In this document: one piece after another, positions 1 through 7,663 of the stretch
How the letters are laid out: each line of letters opens with the position of its first letter
Numbering within the stretch: the first letter of the stretch is position 1
Assembly: GCF_014695955.1 (NCBI RefSeq)
Contig: NZ_JACJPG010000591.1
Span: forward strand, 1-33,028
Direction: 5' to 3'
Source: Leptolyngbya sp. FACHB-36
Lineage (GTDB): Bacteria; Cyanobacteriota; Cyanobacteriia; Leptolyngbyales; Leptolyngbyaceae
Length of the DNA: 33,028 bases
The notes under the pieces: model-generated
Told to the model about the DNA's origin: nothing
The model's input: the letters and a program-made list of their open reading frames with translations, nothing else
Database searches by the model: none
Position numbers and translations under genes: made by a program

Positions 1-897
1 CGGCAGAAATTTCTTCAGCGATTTACCGGCTTTGGGCTGGCGCTGCTGGGGGCGATTGTTCTCTACGCACCGTGGCTCGTCGTTTTGGTCAACAACGCCG
101 ATCGGGCTACTGCTACCACGGACTGGACGCGCTATGCTCCCGGTTTAGACTACCTGATCAAGCTGTGGACGCTCAGCTTTACGTCGCTGTTTCTCGATTT
201 GGACTTTGGCTTCAACAATCCCGTCACGTATTTGCTGCGCGTGCCGATCGTGCTGCTAATTGGTGCTGCTCTCTATACGCTGTGCCGTCGCTCTGAGCGA
301 TCAGTCTGGGTTTGTGTGTTGACCTCGATTCTGGTGCCGTTTTTGGTGCTGGCGCTGCCCGATTTGCTGCTGGGGGGCAAGCGTTCTGCTGTCAGTCGCT
401 ATTTGATCTCGTGCTACCCCGGTGTGCAACTGGCGATCGCCGCCTTCTTTTCTGTGAAGCTGGCAGAAAAGGAGACGTCGCCTCAGTCGGCTGCACCTCT
501 GTGGCGTGGCACCTTGGCGCTGCTGCTAACGGCTAGCGTTGTGTCTTGCACGGTTAGCGCGCTGTCGTTCACCTGGTGGAACAAGGACCTGAGCTACTTC
601 AATGCCGAAACGGCTCGCCGAATCAACGCTGTGCCATCCGCGATCGTGGTCAGCGATATCGGCAACGACTTCACAAATACAGGCGACCTGATCTCGCTCA
701 GCTATCTACTGAAGCCGGATGTAAGGCTGCTACTGCTAAAGGAGGCGGCTTGGGTTCAAACTACAGAATTCAGCGAGCAAATTAAAGGGTCCACACCGAT
801 CGTCTTTCGCCCGTCTCAACGACTGCGGGAGTCCTTAAAGCCCAATGCTCTGACGCCATTTCTTCCCGAAGCCCACGTCTGGCGCTTGAGTCAGTGA
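1..897 (+). CDS. Membrane glycosyltransferase-like protein, C-terminal part (5' end outside window)
   Basis: The reading frame is open from the first base to the TGA at 895-897, so the start lies outside the window; the TTG at 85 is only an internal codon. The visible 298 residues hold several hydrophobic segments (roughly residues 10-32, 80-97, 103-121, 140-157, 180-200) and then a soluble C-terminal domain of about 90 residues. This layout, with Trp- and Tyr-rich loops, resembles the C-terminal half of GT39/ArnT-like polytopic glycosyltransferases found near cyanobacterial cell-envelope genes. That assignment is by general resemblance only, since the catalytic N-terminal loop is not in the window. 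The gene overlaps the convergent downstream gene by 7 bp. Confidence 0.6.
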   Translation, partial: RQKFLQRFTGFGLALLGAIVLYAPWLVVLVNNADRATATTDWTRYAPGLDYLIKLWTLSFTSLFLDLDFGFNNPVTYLLRVPIVLLIGAALYTLCRRSERSVWVCVLTSILVPFLVLALPDLLLGGKRSAVSRYLISCYPGVQLAIAAFFSVKLAEKETSPQSAAPLWRGTLALLLTASVVSCTVSALSFTWWNKDLSYFNAETARRINAVPSAIVVSDIGNDFTNTGDLISLSYLLKPDVRLLLLKEAAWVQTTEFSEQIKGSTPIVFRPSQRLRESLKPNALTPFLPEAHVWRLSQ

Positions 898-1334
898 ACC
901 TGCGCCATCTGGCTGCGTGATCGCACTCCAATCTCTGCGCCTCTGCGCTGCTGTGGTTTGCTTACCGTCTCATTATTGGAAAACTGCGTTTTAAAGGTTC
1001 TCCACCTGGCGTGAGCGGGCGATCGTAAGCTCACCCAAACGGTGTAGCGGGTTAATGAACCCGTGATCACGGTAGAGATCTCATGCTCCATCAGTTCACA
1101 GGCAGACTGAAAGGCTTCCGAGCGCGATCGAGCATTGAATTCGTATGCCAGTTCATACAGGTCATCCCCGTAGCGCATTCCCTGCCGCATCCCATCACCA
1201 AACCAGAAGTTAAAGCGGTGAATTAAGCCCTCTGCAAGTAGCACGGGGAGGACGCTAAGAGGCTCGGCCTGAGTAGAGGCGTCTACCTCTACGTCCGGTT
1301 TCAACAGCGAGTCCTTACTCGTTAGGTTCAGCAT
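891..1334 (-). CDS. Conserved hypothetical protein, about 147 aa
   Basis: I chose the ATG at 1334. A GTG at 1355 would add seven residues but has no better ribosome site. The protein is soluble, without signal peptide or membrane segment. Its central part (about residues 28-105) is well ordered, with an aromatic run FNFWFGDGMRQG, an acidic YGDDLYELAYEF stretch and a strand-rich ITGSLTRYTVWVSL segment. The last 30 residues look disordered and may be a poorly conserved tail. I do not recognise a named family. It stands alone, convergent with the gene before it and divergent from the Mn2+ exporter leader, whose promoter begins about 55 bp upstream. Confidence 0.55.
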   Translation of the reverse strand: MLNLTSKDSLLKPDVEVDASTQAEPLSVLPVLLAEGLIHRFNFWFGDGMRQGMRYGDDLYELAYEFNARSRSEAFQSACELMEHEISTVITGSLTRYTVWVSLRSPAHARWRTFKTQFSNNETVSKPQQRRGAEIGVRSRSQMAQVH

Positions 1335-1388
1335 CGGGATATGTATCCTAATCACAAATCGGGTATACAGAGTTACAAGGTGGGACGA

Positions 1389-1417
1389 TTGCGTCAGGCT
1401 TCGGCAACCAATATAAT
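1389..1417 (+). promoter_or_regulatory. Sigma70-type promoter of the Mn riboswitch leader
   Basis: TTGCGT at 1389-1394 and a perfect TATAAT at 1412-1417 are separated by 17 bp. The predicted start of transcription is near 1424, only a few bases before the first base-paired position of the riboswitch (1428). This agreement between promoter and aptamer edge is the main support. It is read from sequence, not mapped. Confidence 0.6.
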
Positions 1418-1427
1418 CATTTAAGTT

Positions 1428-1649
1428 TGAAGGGGAGTAGCTGCTGGTAAAATCCAGCTCACCTGAATCAACACGCTGGCGATGAGCCTGGTTCAGGTGA
1501 CAAATAGCGCACTTAGCTGTCCAAACCGTATCTTTCAGTAGTATTGCTGGCGTGGCTTTGAGTCATCACTGCCTGAGGGCGGATGTTCGCCACGTATCGG
1601 TTACGACCTCTGGCTAGTTGCGGACTAAAATTTGTAAGCGAGACCTTCA
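1428..1649 (+). promoter_or_regulatory. yybP-ykoY (Mn2+) riboswitch aptamer
   Basis: Two hallmark segments of the yybP-ykoY class are present: AAGGGGAGTAG (1430-1440) and GAGACCTTCAC (1640-1650). They close as P1 by TGAAGG (1428-1433) with CCTTCA (1644-1649). Inside are hairpin GCTGG/CCAGC (1443-1447/1454-1458), helix CACCTGAA/TTCAGGTG (1460-1467/1492-1499), and a distal arm closed by CAAAT/ATTTG (1501-1505/1630-1634) with further pairing CGTGGC/GCCACG. Members of this class bind Mn2+ and often precede UPF0016, MntP or P-type ATPase genes; here a UPF0016 exporter follows directly. At about 222 nt the aptamer is on the long side because of the distal arm. Confidence 0.85.
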
Positions 1650-1731
1650 CTGAGTTCACTTCTGTAGTGAGCTTGGTGAGGTGTACGCCGTCATCAAGCT
1701 CACTCAGGTAGCGTTTAGAGATCCTGAGGAG
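1648..1731 (+). promoter_or_regulatory. Expression platform of the Mn riboswitch with masked Shine-Dalgarno
   Basis: Three stems can be drawn. Stem A (1648-1660 with 1666-1678, several G-U pairs) overlaps the 3' strand of aptamer P1. Stem B (1666-1679 with 1691-1704) uses the same bases as the right arm of A, so A and B exclude each other. Stem C (CTCAGG 1703-1708 with CCTGAG 1723-1728) covers part of the ribosome site GAGGAG (1726-1731), which sits 9 nt before the exporter ATG. No U-tract follows any stem, so control of translation is more likely than transcription termination. Which fold is the Mn-bound one is inference. Confidence 0.55.
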
Positions 1732-1740
1732 CCTGAAGAT

Positions 1741-2355
1741 ATGTTGACTGCATTTACCGCTGGCTTGCTGCTAATTACCGTCTCTGAACTGGGCGATAAG
1801 ACGTTCTGCATCGCCATGCTTCTGGCGATGCGGCACTCGCGGCGTTTAGTGTTTGCAGGGGCTGTAGCGGCACTGGCAGCGATGACGGTGCTGTCGGTGC
1901 TGCTGGGGCAAATGCTAAGTTTCCTGCCCCAGACCGTCCTACACTATGCGGAAATTGTGCTGTTTATTGGATTTGGATTCAAACTGCTGCTAGAGGCGCG
2001 ACGGATGCCAACTGCTAGCGCCTGTGAGGTGGATGAGGCAGAGGAGACGATCGACCAGTCGTTTCGCTCGGCAGCAAAGCGCGGGATGAAACGCAGTATT
2101 GTGCTTCAGTCATTTACGCTGACTTTTATGGCAGAGTGGGGCGATCGAACGCAGTTTGCCACAGCTGCCCTCGCCGCTTCCAACAATCCCTGGGGAGTAA
2201 CCGCAGGCGCGGTCCTAGGACATGCGATTTGTGCCGCGATTGCGGTGCTAGGAGGACGGCTAATCGCAGGATACCTGTCGGAACGTCTGCTAACGGCGCT
2301 GGGGGGCGGGCTGTTTATCCTGTTTGGCATTGTTGCGATGGTGGAGGGTGCGTAA
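1741..2355 (+). CDS. GDT1/UPF0016 family Mn2+ (Ca2+) exporter
   Basis: The 204-residue membrane protein belongs to the GDT1/TMEM165 family. It has the duplicated family motif E-x-G-D-[KR]-T twice: ELGDKT at 16-21 and EWGDRT at 132-137. Each starts a three-helix repeat, with a charged linker at about 88-118 between the repeats. The paired acidic motifs form the cation path. Cyanobacterial members (the Synechocystis Mnx type) move Mn2+ out of the cytoplasm and protect photosynthetic cells against Mn overload. The start is ATG 1741, preceded by GAGGAG at 9 nt; the GTG at 1681 lies inside the riboswitch platform and is rejected. The upstream Mn2+ riboswitch independently supports Mn as substrate. 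Confidence 0.88.
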   Translation: MLTAFTAGLLLITVSELGDKTFCIAMLLAMRHSRRLVFAGAVAALAAMTVLSVLLGQMLSFLPQTVLHYAEIVLFIGFGFKLLLEARRMPTASACEVDEAEETIDQSFRSAAKRGMKRSIVLQSFTLTFMAEWGDRTQFATAALAASNNPWGVTAGAVLGHAICAAIAVLGGRLIAGYLSERLLTALGGGLFILFGIVAMVEGA

Positions 2356-2424
2356 TAGTGGCGATCGACTTCCTGATGCATCTATGATGAATGCGGTGAC
2401 ATCTGCTATGATGTAATACCGTCT

Positions 2425-2516
2425 GGAGAGATGGCTGAGTGGTCGAAAGCGGCAGATTGCTAATCTGTTGTATGGCAGGTAACTCCATACCGAGGGTTCG
2501 AATCCCTCTCTCTCCG
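2425..2516 (+). tRNA. tRNA-Ser (anticodon GCU)
   Basis: This is a complete type II tRNA. The acceptor stem is GGAGAGA (2425-2431) with TCTCTCC (2509-2515), discriminator G 2516. The anticodon arm is GCAGA/TCTGT with loop TTGCTAA, giving anticodon GCT (reads AGC and AGU). A long variable arm follows, then T arm GAGGG-TTCGAAT-CCCTC (2492-2508). The long variable arm and G discriminator fit serine. The 3' CCA is not encoded, so it must be added by the tRNA nucleotidyltransferase. Confidence 0.96.
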
Positions 2517-2528
2517 TCCAGCATCTTG

Positions 2529-2967
2529 CTGATGCCCCATTCCAATCATCGTTTGGTTTGCTGTACCGATCGAGGTGCTGCGGTTAAGTACTGTAGCCAC
2601 CGGAAGCGTGAGCCGATCAGGTTCAGGTCCAAATCAGTTGTTTCTGAATTAAGCTCCACCTGGACCGTTTTGCCCTTGAGCCTGAGTCTTCGACCTTAGA
2701 AGCAAAACGGTCCACCATTTTGCTCGAAGTTTTTAGTTCTGAAGGCGGCACATGGAGTTCTGAAGGGGAATGATGAACTTTTTTGCTCGAAATTCCGAGT
2801 TCTGACGCCGATCGACGCGGTGTAAAAGCTGAGCGATCGATGTTCCTGATAATTAATCTGCCATCAGCCGTTGCGTAAGCTGAATCTTTATTAAGTTTCA
2901 GCGATATGCGCGACCACACTCCAAGCCTTCAGCCGCTTTCGTTGTTTTTCATACGGCATCCTATCCC
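2529..2967. repeat. Gene-free stretch with degenerate short repeats and a 13-bp inverted repeat
   Basis: No credible gene is seen. A perfect 13-bp inverted repeat, TGGACCGTTTTGC (2661-2673) and GCAAAACGGTCCA (2702-2714), is separated by 28 nt. Just after it come direct repeats: TTTTGCTCGAA at 2718 and 2781, and AGTTCTGA at 2735, 2756 and 2798. AGTTCTGA-type arrays resemble the short tandemly repeated (STRR-like) DNA common between cyanobacterial genes, here in a decayed state. A 98-codon minus-strand frame across this region translates the repeats and is not a gene. Confidence 0.5.
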
Positions 2968-2973
2968 TATAAT
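2968..2973 (+). promoter_or_regulatory. Candidate -10 box of the substrate-binding protein gene
   Basis: A perfect TATAAT lies 38 nt before the ATG at 3011. The best upstream element is TTGTTT at 2942-2947, but the 20-bp spacing is longer than usual, so the promoter may lack a proper -35 or depend on an activator. Confidence 0.35.
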
Positions 2974-3010
2974 CTGAAATACTGTGGACTATTGAAGGTT
3001 TAGCGTGCTC

Positions 3011-4345
3011 ATGAATCGCGTATCTGCAACCCGTTTTCGGCTAACTAAGGCGATCGCCCTGGGACTCGCAGCGTTGACCACTGGGTTCCTGGCGTCTGCC
3101 TGCCAGGAATCGGCTCCCCCCGCTGCAACGGAAGGCGGTACCGCCTCACCGGGTGCGTCTCCGGCTTCTAGCAGCACAGCAGGCTTGAAGATTGGCTCGC
3201 TGCTGCCTGCAACTGGCGATTTGGCATCGGTTGGGCAGGCGATGTTGGCGTCGGTGCCCATGCTTGTAGAAACGGTTAACCAGTGCGGCGGCGTCAACGG
3301 TGCTCCGGTGTCGCTAGTTTCTGTGGATGACCAGACCGACCCGACCGCAGGCTCCGAAGGCATGACCAAGCTGGCAGAAGTGGATAAAGTCGCAGGCGTG
3401 GTCGGCTCGTTTGCCAGCAGCGTGTCTACAGCAGCCCTGCCGATCGCCATTCGCAACAAGGTGATGCTGGTATCTCCTGGAAGCACGAGTCCTGTGTTTA
3501 CCGATCGCGCTAAAAAAGGCGAATTCCAGGGCTATTGGGCACGCACCGCTCCACCAGACACCTATCAGGCGCAGGCGTTGGCGACGCTGGCAAACGAACG
3601 CGGCTTGAAGCGGGTCGCGACGATCGTGATTAACAACGACTACGGCGTTGGCTTTGAGAGGCAGTTCGTCGAAGCGTTCAAAAAGCTGGGCGGCACCGTG
3701 ACCAACGAAGCCAAGCCAACCCGCTACGACCCCAAAGCCACCACGTTTGAAACCGAAGCCCAAGCGGCGTTTAGCGGCAAGCCGGACGGAGTGGTTGCGG
3801 TTGCCTATGCAGAAACCGGAGCGCTGCTGCTGAAGACCGCCTATCAGCAAGGCTTGAGCAAGGGTGTACAGGTGTTGCTGACCGATGGCTCTAAGTCGGA
3901 CCAGTTCCCGGAGCAAGTCGGCAAGTCGGGTGATGGAAAGTACATTCTGACGGGGGCGATCGGCACGATTCCGGGCGCGGATGGCAAGGCGCTGGAAACG
4001 CTGACCAAACTGTGGCAGGCGAAGTTCAACAAGCCGCCAGCCGAATACGCTGCTCAAGGCTGGGATGCAGCGGCACTGCTGGTTCTGGCGGCTCAGGCGG
4101 CGAAGTCCAACACGGGTGAAGCCATCAAGGGCAAGATCCTTGACGTTGCCAACGGACCCGGTAAGGACGTGTCGGATGTGTGCGAAGGTCTGAAGCTGCT
4201 GCAAAACGGCGAGGACATTAACTACCAGGGAGCCAGCGGCAATGTGGACATTGACGAGAATGGCGATGTATCAGGCGTGTATGACGTTTGGCAGGTTGAG
4301 GACAGCGGCAAGCTGAAGACGGTCAGCAAAGTGAATCCTAAGTAG
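3011..4345 (+). CDS. ABC transporter substrate-binding lipoprotein (NatB/LivJ-like, amino acids)
   Basis: This 444-residue protein is a type I periplasmic binding protein of the branched-chain/neutral amino acid group. It starts with a signal peptide (KAIALGLAALTTGFLASAC) ending in a lipidated Cys at residue 31, then a Pro/Ala/Ser/Gly linker to about 60. The binding-protein fold opens with IGSLLPATGDLASVG, followed by conserved segments DDQTDPTAG, VVGSFASSVSTAALP and VINNDYGVG. It resembles NatB of cyanobacterial N-I transport more than LivJ, but the ligand cannot be told from sequence. No permease or ATPase gene is adjacent, so it must serve a transporter encoded elsewhere. ATG 3011 is preferred over the GTG two codons earlier. 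Confidence 0.85.
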   Translation: MNRVSATRFRLTKAIALGLAALTTGFLASACQESAPPAATEGGTASPGASPASSSTAGLKIGSLLPATGDLASVGQAMLASVPMLVETVNQCGGVNGAPVSLVSVDDQTDPTAGSEGMTKLAEVDKVAGVVGSFASSVSTAALPIAIRNKVMLVSPGSTSPVFTDRAKKGEFQGYWARTAPPDTYQAQALATLANERGLKRVATIVINNDYGVGFERQFVEAFKKLGGTVTNEAKPTRYDPKATTFETEAQAAFSGKPDGVVAVAYAETGALLLKTAYQQGLSKGVQVLLTDGSKSDQFPEQVGKSGDGKYILTGAIGTIPGADGKALETLTKLWQAKFNKPPAEYAAQGWDAAALLVLAAQAAKSNTGEAIKGKILDVANGPGKDVSDVCEGLKLLQNGEDINYQGASGNVDIDENGDVSGVYDVWQVEDSGKLKTVSKVNPK

Positions 4346-4385
4346 CGATCGTGAACTGCATACAGCGACGGGGAAGGTAGCGAAC

Positions 4386-4414
4386 AGCGAATAGCTGTGC
4401 AATAGCTATTCGCT
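4386..4414. terminator. Bidirectional terminator-like hairpin
   Basis: AGCGAATAGCT (4386-4396) and AGCTATTCGCT (4404-4414) form a perfect 11-bp stem with a 7-nt loop. It sits between the convergent binding-protein and MFS genes, 40 bp after one stop and 4 bp before the other. There is no U-tract on either side, which is usual for cyanobacterial terminators. Confidence 0.5.
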
Positions 4415-4418
4415 ATCA

Positions 4419-5651
4419 CTAAGTGGCTCTGGGGCTACAGTTGACGATCGACTTCAACCGCAGCGCGAACGCAGCCGTAAGCAGCGTTAGCACTCCAGAA
4501 ACCCAAAACGGCGTGCTGTAGCTGACGCTGACAAGCAGCCCGGCTACAGCAGGACCCAAGGCGTTTGAGATACTGAGAAACGAGGCATTGATGCCTAAAA
4601 TTTCTCCCTGTTCGCGATCGCCGCTGTTGGTTGATAGGATGGCATTCAGCAACGGCAGCGGAAAGGAATTCGTGATGCCGAGAACGCCTGCCAATATCAC
4701 AAACGCTGACAGCATCGGAAACAGCGGAATCAGAAAAAAAACCGCTGCGCGTCCGGCGATCGACGCGGCAAGAATATCCGCAAGATTGAACCGTCGCGTT
4801 AAGGGTTCAACCGCGAAAATTTGCGTCACTACCCCTACAACTCCAATAAATGTAAACACGATCGCCAGCATTTCTGGCGTTTGATGCAGCGTATTTAAGA
4901 AGAACGGTTGAAAGGCAAACGCAAAAATCGTAAACGTAAATCCGCTCAAAAATGTTAGAAGAAACGCCTGCCTAAGCCGAGGACGCCGAGTCGCTTCCAG
5001 AATTTTACCCAGCCGAAACAGGTCCCAGTTCAGATGAAACGTTTGTCGCTGCGGCAGAGTTTCCCCTAGCAGCCACACAGTCAGCACTACCGCGATCGAC
5101 GCAAAGATTGCACCTGCAAAAAAGCTCATACCGAGTGGGGTAACGCCCGGAACAGGTGGCAACTGTTGAGCCACGTAGCTAATAGCAGGACCCATCACAA
5201 ATCCCAGTCGAAAGGCGGCATCCAACAGCCCAAAGGCTCTTGGTCGCTGCTCTGCCGTGGTCGTGTCGCTGATAATTGCCGTGGCGATCGACGTGTTGCC
5301 GCCTGTCAATCCGTCAAGGATACGGGCAATAAATAGCAGACTGGCGATCGAGGTGAAGCTAGCAAGCAGATTCGCCGCCACCGTTCCCACCAGACTAATC
5401 ACGAGCAGCGGTTTGCGTCCAAACACGTCAGACAAGCGCCCTAAAACTGGCGTTGCAAAGAACTGCGCTACGGCATAGCCCGACACTAGCAAACTCGCTT
5501 GAAAATCATTCAGCCCAAATTTTTGAGCGTAAGGATATAGAACCGGAATAATGATGGTAAAGCTGACGGAATTGATAAAGGCAATCAGCGCCACAATCCA
5601 AAATTTCAGGGGCAGATTAAACTTCGCCTTCAGGGTTCTAATGAACTGCAT
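4419..5651 (-). CDS. MFS transporter (drug:H+ antiporter, TetA-like)
   Basis: The protein has 410 residues and about 12 hydrophobic segments in two halves, the length expected for the family. The loop between helices 2 and 3 carries the MFS signature GRLSDVFGRK (residues 71-80), and the mirror position in the second half is less conserved. The helix 5 region GLLDAAFRLGFVMGPAIS matches the antiporter motif typical of 12-TM drug exporters such as TetA. It therefore most likely exports a small organic compound across the plasma membrane in exchange for protons; the substrate is unknown. The start is ATG 5651. The gene is divergent from the histidine kinase after it (about 250 bp between starts). 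Confidence 0.85.
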   Translation of the reverse strand: MQFIRTLKAKFNLPLKFWIVALIAFINSVSFTIIIPVLYPYAQKFGLNDFQASLLVSGYAVAQFFATPVLGRLSDVFGRKPLLVISLVGTVAANLLASFTSIASLLFIARILDGLTGGNTSIATAIISDTTTAEQRPRAFGLLDAAFRLGFVMGPAISYVAQQLPPVPGVTPLGMSFFAGAIFASIAVVLTVWLLGETLPQRQTFHLNWDLFRLGKILEATRRPRLRQAFLLTFLSGFTFTIFAFAFQPFFLNTLHQTPEMLAIVFTFIGVVGVVTQIFAVEPLTRRFNLADILAASIAGRAAVFFLIPLFPMLSAFVILAGVLGITNSFPLPLLNAILSTNSGDREQGEILGINASFLSISNALGPAVAGLLVSVSYSTPFWVSGVLTLLTAAFALRLKSIVNCSPRAT

Positions 5652-5901
5652 TGACCAATGTAGAGAGTGTGAATCAAAGGACGCTCTCGAAGAACCCGCT
5701 GTAGCGAGGTGTTCGGCTCGGACCCAGATCGAGAGTATACGACTGTTTGGCAGATTGAGCGACGGCTCAAACGCTTAACGCACAGGCACGATCGCGCTTG
5801 ACCAGCCACGGCTTGCCACCGTTCTCTCTCTGGAACGAGTATGATTTGAGTCAACGTTCGTGACACTGAATAAAGCTGCTCAACTGACCAAGAGGTGGAC
5901 G

Positions 5902-7296
5902 ATGCTGTGCGTTGATGAGTTGCTGAATCTGGAATTGTTTCAGGCGCTACCGCAAGAGCGCCTGGACTGGATGTGCGATCGAGCAAAAGCCATTGATGTG
6001 AAGACTGGCGACGTGTTGGTGCACGAAGGCGATTCCTCCCTAGGATTTTTCTTGCTGCTGTGCGGCTCCATAGGCATCACCCGCAAAAGCGAAGGGATCG
6101 AAATGCCATTAGGTCAGCACGACGCCCCAGCATTTTTTGGCGAGGTCCAAGTGCTGACCGATCAGCCCGTGCCCGTAACGCTGCGCGCCCTCAGCGACTG
6201 TCGGCTGTATCAGCTTTCCGCTGATGATTTCCTGACGCTTCTGCACGACTGCCGCACCTTTGAGCGGATTATCTTTCAAACCGTCGAAAAACGAATGCGC
6301 GGCTTGGAGTCGTTTATCCGAGGCCGGGAAAAAATGGCGGCGTTGGGGACGCTGGCAGCAGGATTAGCGCACGAACTCAATAATCCAGCGGCAGCGCTGG
6401 TCCGCGCGCTTAAAGACATTACGCCCGCGCTACTTGAGCTACAGCGAATGAACTTGGTGTACGGACAGCACCACGTAGACGAGGAGCATACGAAGCAATG
6501 GCTCAGCGCTAGAGACAAAGGCTATGACACGATCGTCCACAAGCGCATTGACCCGATGACGCTGGGCGATCAAGAAGATAAACTGCTTGACTGGCTAGAA
6601 GAGTACGGCGTGGAGAATGCTTGGAAAATAGCAGAGCCGCTGGCGGAAGCAGGCATGGACGTGGAAACCCTGGAGCAGTTAACGGCGCGCTGGCAGGATG
6701 AGCCAACCGAACTGCGGGATATGGGAGTCCGCTGGCTGGCGCTGTCGTTTGAGGTCATGTCGATGGTGACGAGCGGCTTACGAGGTGCCGAGCGAATTGC
6801 GCAACTGGTGCATTCAATGAAGTCTTACTCTCATCTGGATCAGGGCGCTCGCCAGCTTGTGGACGTACATGAAGGCTTAGAGGATACGATTCGCCTGTTC
6901 TCGTACAAGCTAAAGCACGGTGTCGAGATTCGGCGATCGTATGCGTCAAATCTGCCCAAAATTTGGGCATACGGCAGTGAGTTGAATCAGGTGTGGACAA
7001 ATTTACTCGACAACGCCATTGATGCAATGAATGAGAGCGGCGTTATTGAGCTTGCCACAACCGATCATGGTGATCACATTCAGGTTTACGTCACCGACTC
7101 TGGACCGGGTATTCCACCGGAAATTCGATCGCGCATTTATGAGCCATTCTTCACCACAAAGCCCGTTGGCAAGGGATCGGGTCTGGGGCTAGAGATGGTT
7201 CGCCGCATCGTTGAAAATCGGCATCAAGGCACCATTACGCTAGAGTCGCAGCCTGGCAAAACCCAGTTCATTGTCTGCTTACCCGTTAGTCATTAA
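5902..7296 (+). CDS. Sensor histidine kinase with N-terminal cyclic-nucleotide-binding domain
   Basis: The protein has 464 residues from the ATG at 5902, which has AGAGG 6 nt upstream; a GTG at 5860 has no ribosome site. Residues 10-125 form a cNMP-binding fold (GDVLVHEGDSSLGFFLLLCG, then FFGEVQVLTD). The phosphoacceptor is His157 in LAAGLAHELNNP. Between this helix and its partner (about 290-315, GLRGAERIAQLVHSMKSY) lies an unusual insertion of about 110 residues. The ATPase domain has the N box NLLDNAIDAM (367-376), DSGPGIP and GKGSGLGLEMV. There is no membrane segment, so it acts in the cytoplasm. No response regulator is adjacent. The ligand is uncertain because the sugar-phosphate loop lacks the classical Arg. 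Confidence 0.88.
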   Translation: MLCVDELLNLELFQALPQERLDWMCDRAKAIDVKTGDVLVHEGDSSLGFFLLLCGSIGITRKSEGIEMPLGQHDAPAFFGEVQVLTDQPVPVTLRALSDCRLYQLSADDFLTLLHDCRTFERIIFQTVEKRMRGLESFIRGREKMAALGTLAAGLAHELNNPAAALVRALKDITPALLELQRMNLVYGQHHVDEEHTKQWLSARDKGYDTIVHKRIDPMTLGDQEDKLLDWLEEYGVENAWKIAEPLAEAGMDVETLEQLTARWQDEPTELRDMGVRWLALSFEVMSMVTSGLRGAERIAQLVHSMKSYSHLDQGARQLVDVHEGLEDTIRLFSYKLKHGVEIRRSYASNLPKIWAYGSELNQVWTNLLDNAIDAMNESGVIELATTDHGDHIQVYVTDSGPGIPPEIRSRIYEPFFTTKPVGKGSGLGLEMVRRIVENRHQGTITLESQPGKTQFIVCLPVSH

Positions 7297-7342
7297 CTTG
7301 CAGAAGTAGAGATTGCGCTTATCCCTGGGTCTCACTGAGTAG

Positions 7343-7364
7343 CCAATTTACAAATTGGTATACC
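7343..7364. repeat. Palindromes downstream of the kinase gene
   Basis: CCAATTT (7343-7349) and AAATTGG (7352-7358) form a near-perfect 16-bp palindrome. It runs into a second, GGTATACC (7357-7364). They lie about 47 bp after the kinase stop and about 70 bp before the next small gene. This could be a terminator or a dimeric-repressor site; there is no U-tract. Confidence 0.35.
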
Positions 7365-7430
7365 GGGAAATTTCGGTTGCCAAATCCTTGGCTACGATCG
7401 TTAACCAATGCACGGGTTAGCGATGGAACT

Positions 7431-7580
7431 ATGAAGGAGATAAAGCCGAAGCTTTTACCAACGCTGCTATGCCTCGTCGTGGTCGGACTAACCGCAGCGT
7501 TTCTTCCCTACCCAGGGTTTAACAGCGGCGTCACGGTACTTGAGAGCGATTTTACAGAGGCAGACCGAACTGTTGAGTAA
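7431..7580 (+). CDS. Small secreted or single-TM hypothetical protein, 49 aa
   Basis: ATG 7431 opens a 49-codon frame. The N-terminus is basic (KEIKPK), followed by a hydrophobic stretch of about 18 residues (LLPTLLCLVVVGLTAAFL) and a short polar, acidic tail. This is the shape of a small membrane-anchored or exported protein. The ribosome site is weak (a GGA 5 nt upstream). The frame can be extended in-frame to an ATG at 7377, but the added residues are polar and unlike a signal peptide. I do not recognise a family. It precedes two other small envelope proteins on the same strand. Confidence 0.4.
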   Translation: MKEIKPKLLPTLLCLVVVGLTAAFLPYPGFNSGVTVLESDFTEADRTVE

Positions 7581-7663
7581 TCCTTGAGATCTAGCTGCTG
7601 CTAGAGGACGATCGCTCCTCGTATTGTCTAGACTCGAAGCACAGCAACGGTAATTCAAGACAC

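Noticed and set aside
2623-2919. 98-codon minus-strand frame with repeated Ser-Glu-Leu units
   Set aside because: It is the translation of the short-repeat DNA and inverted repeat; there is no ribosome site and no plausible fold.
3314-4204. 296-codon minus-strand frame opposite the binding-protein gene
   Set aside because: It is a shadow of a clear ABC-binding protein on the plus strand; composition is Arg/Gln/His-rich and unlike a protein.
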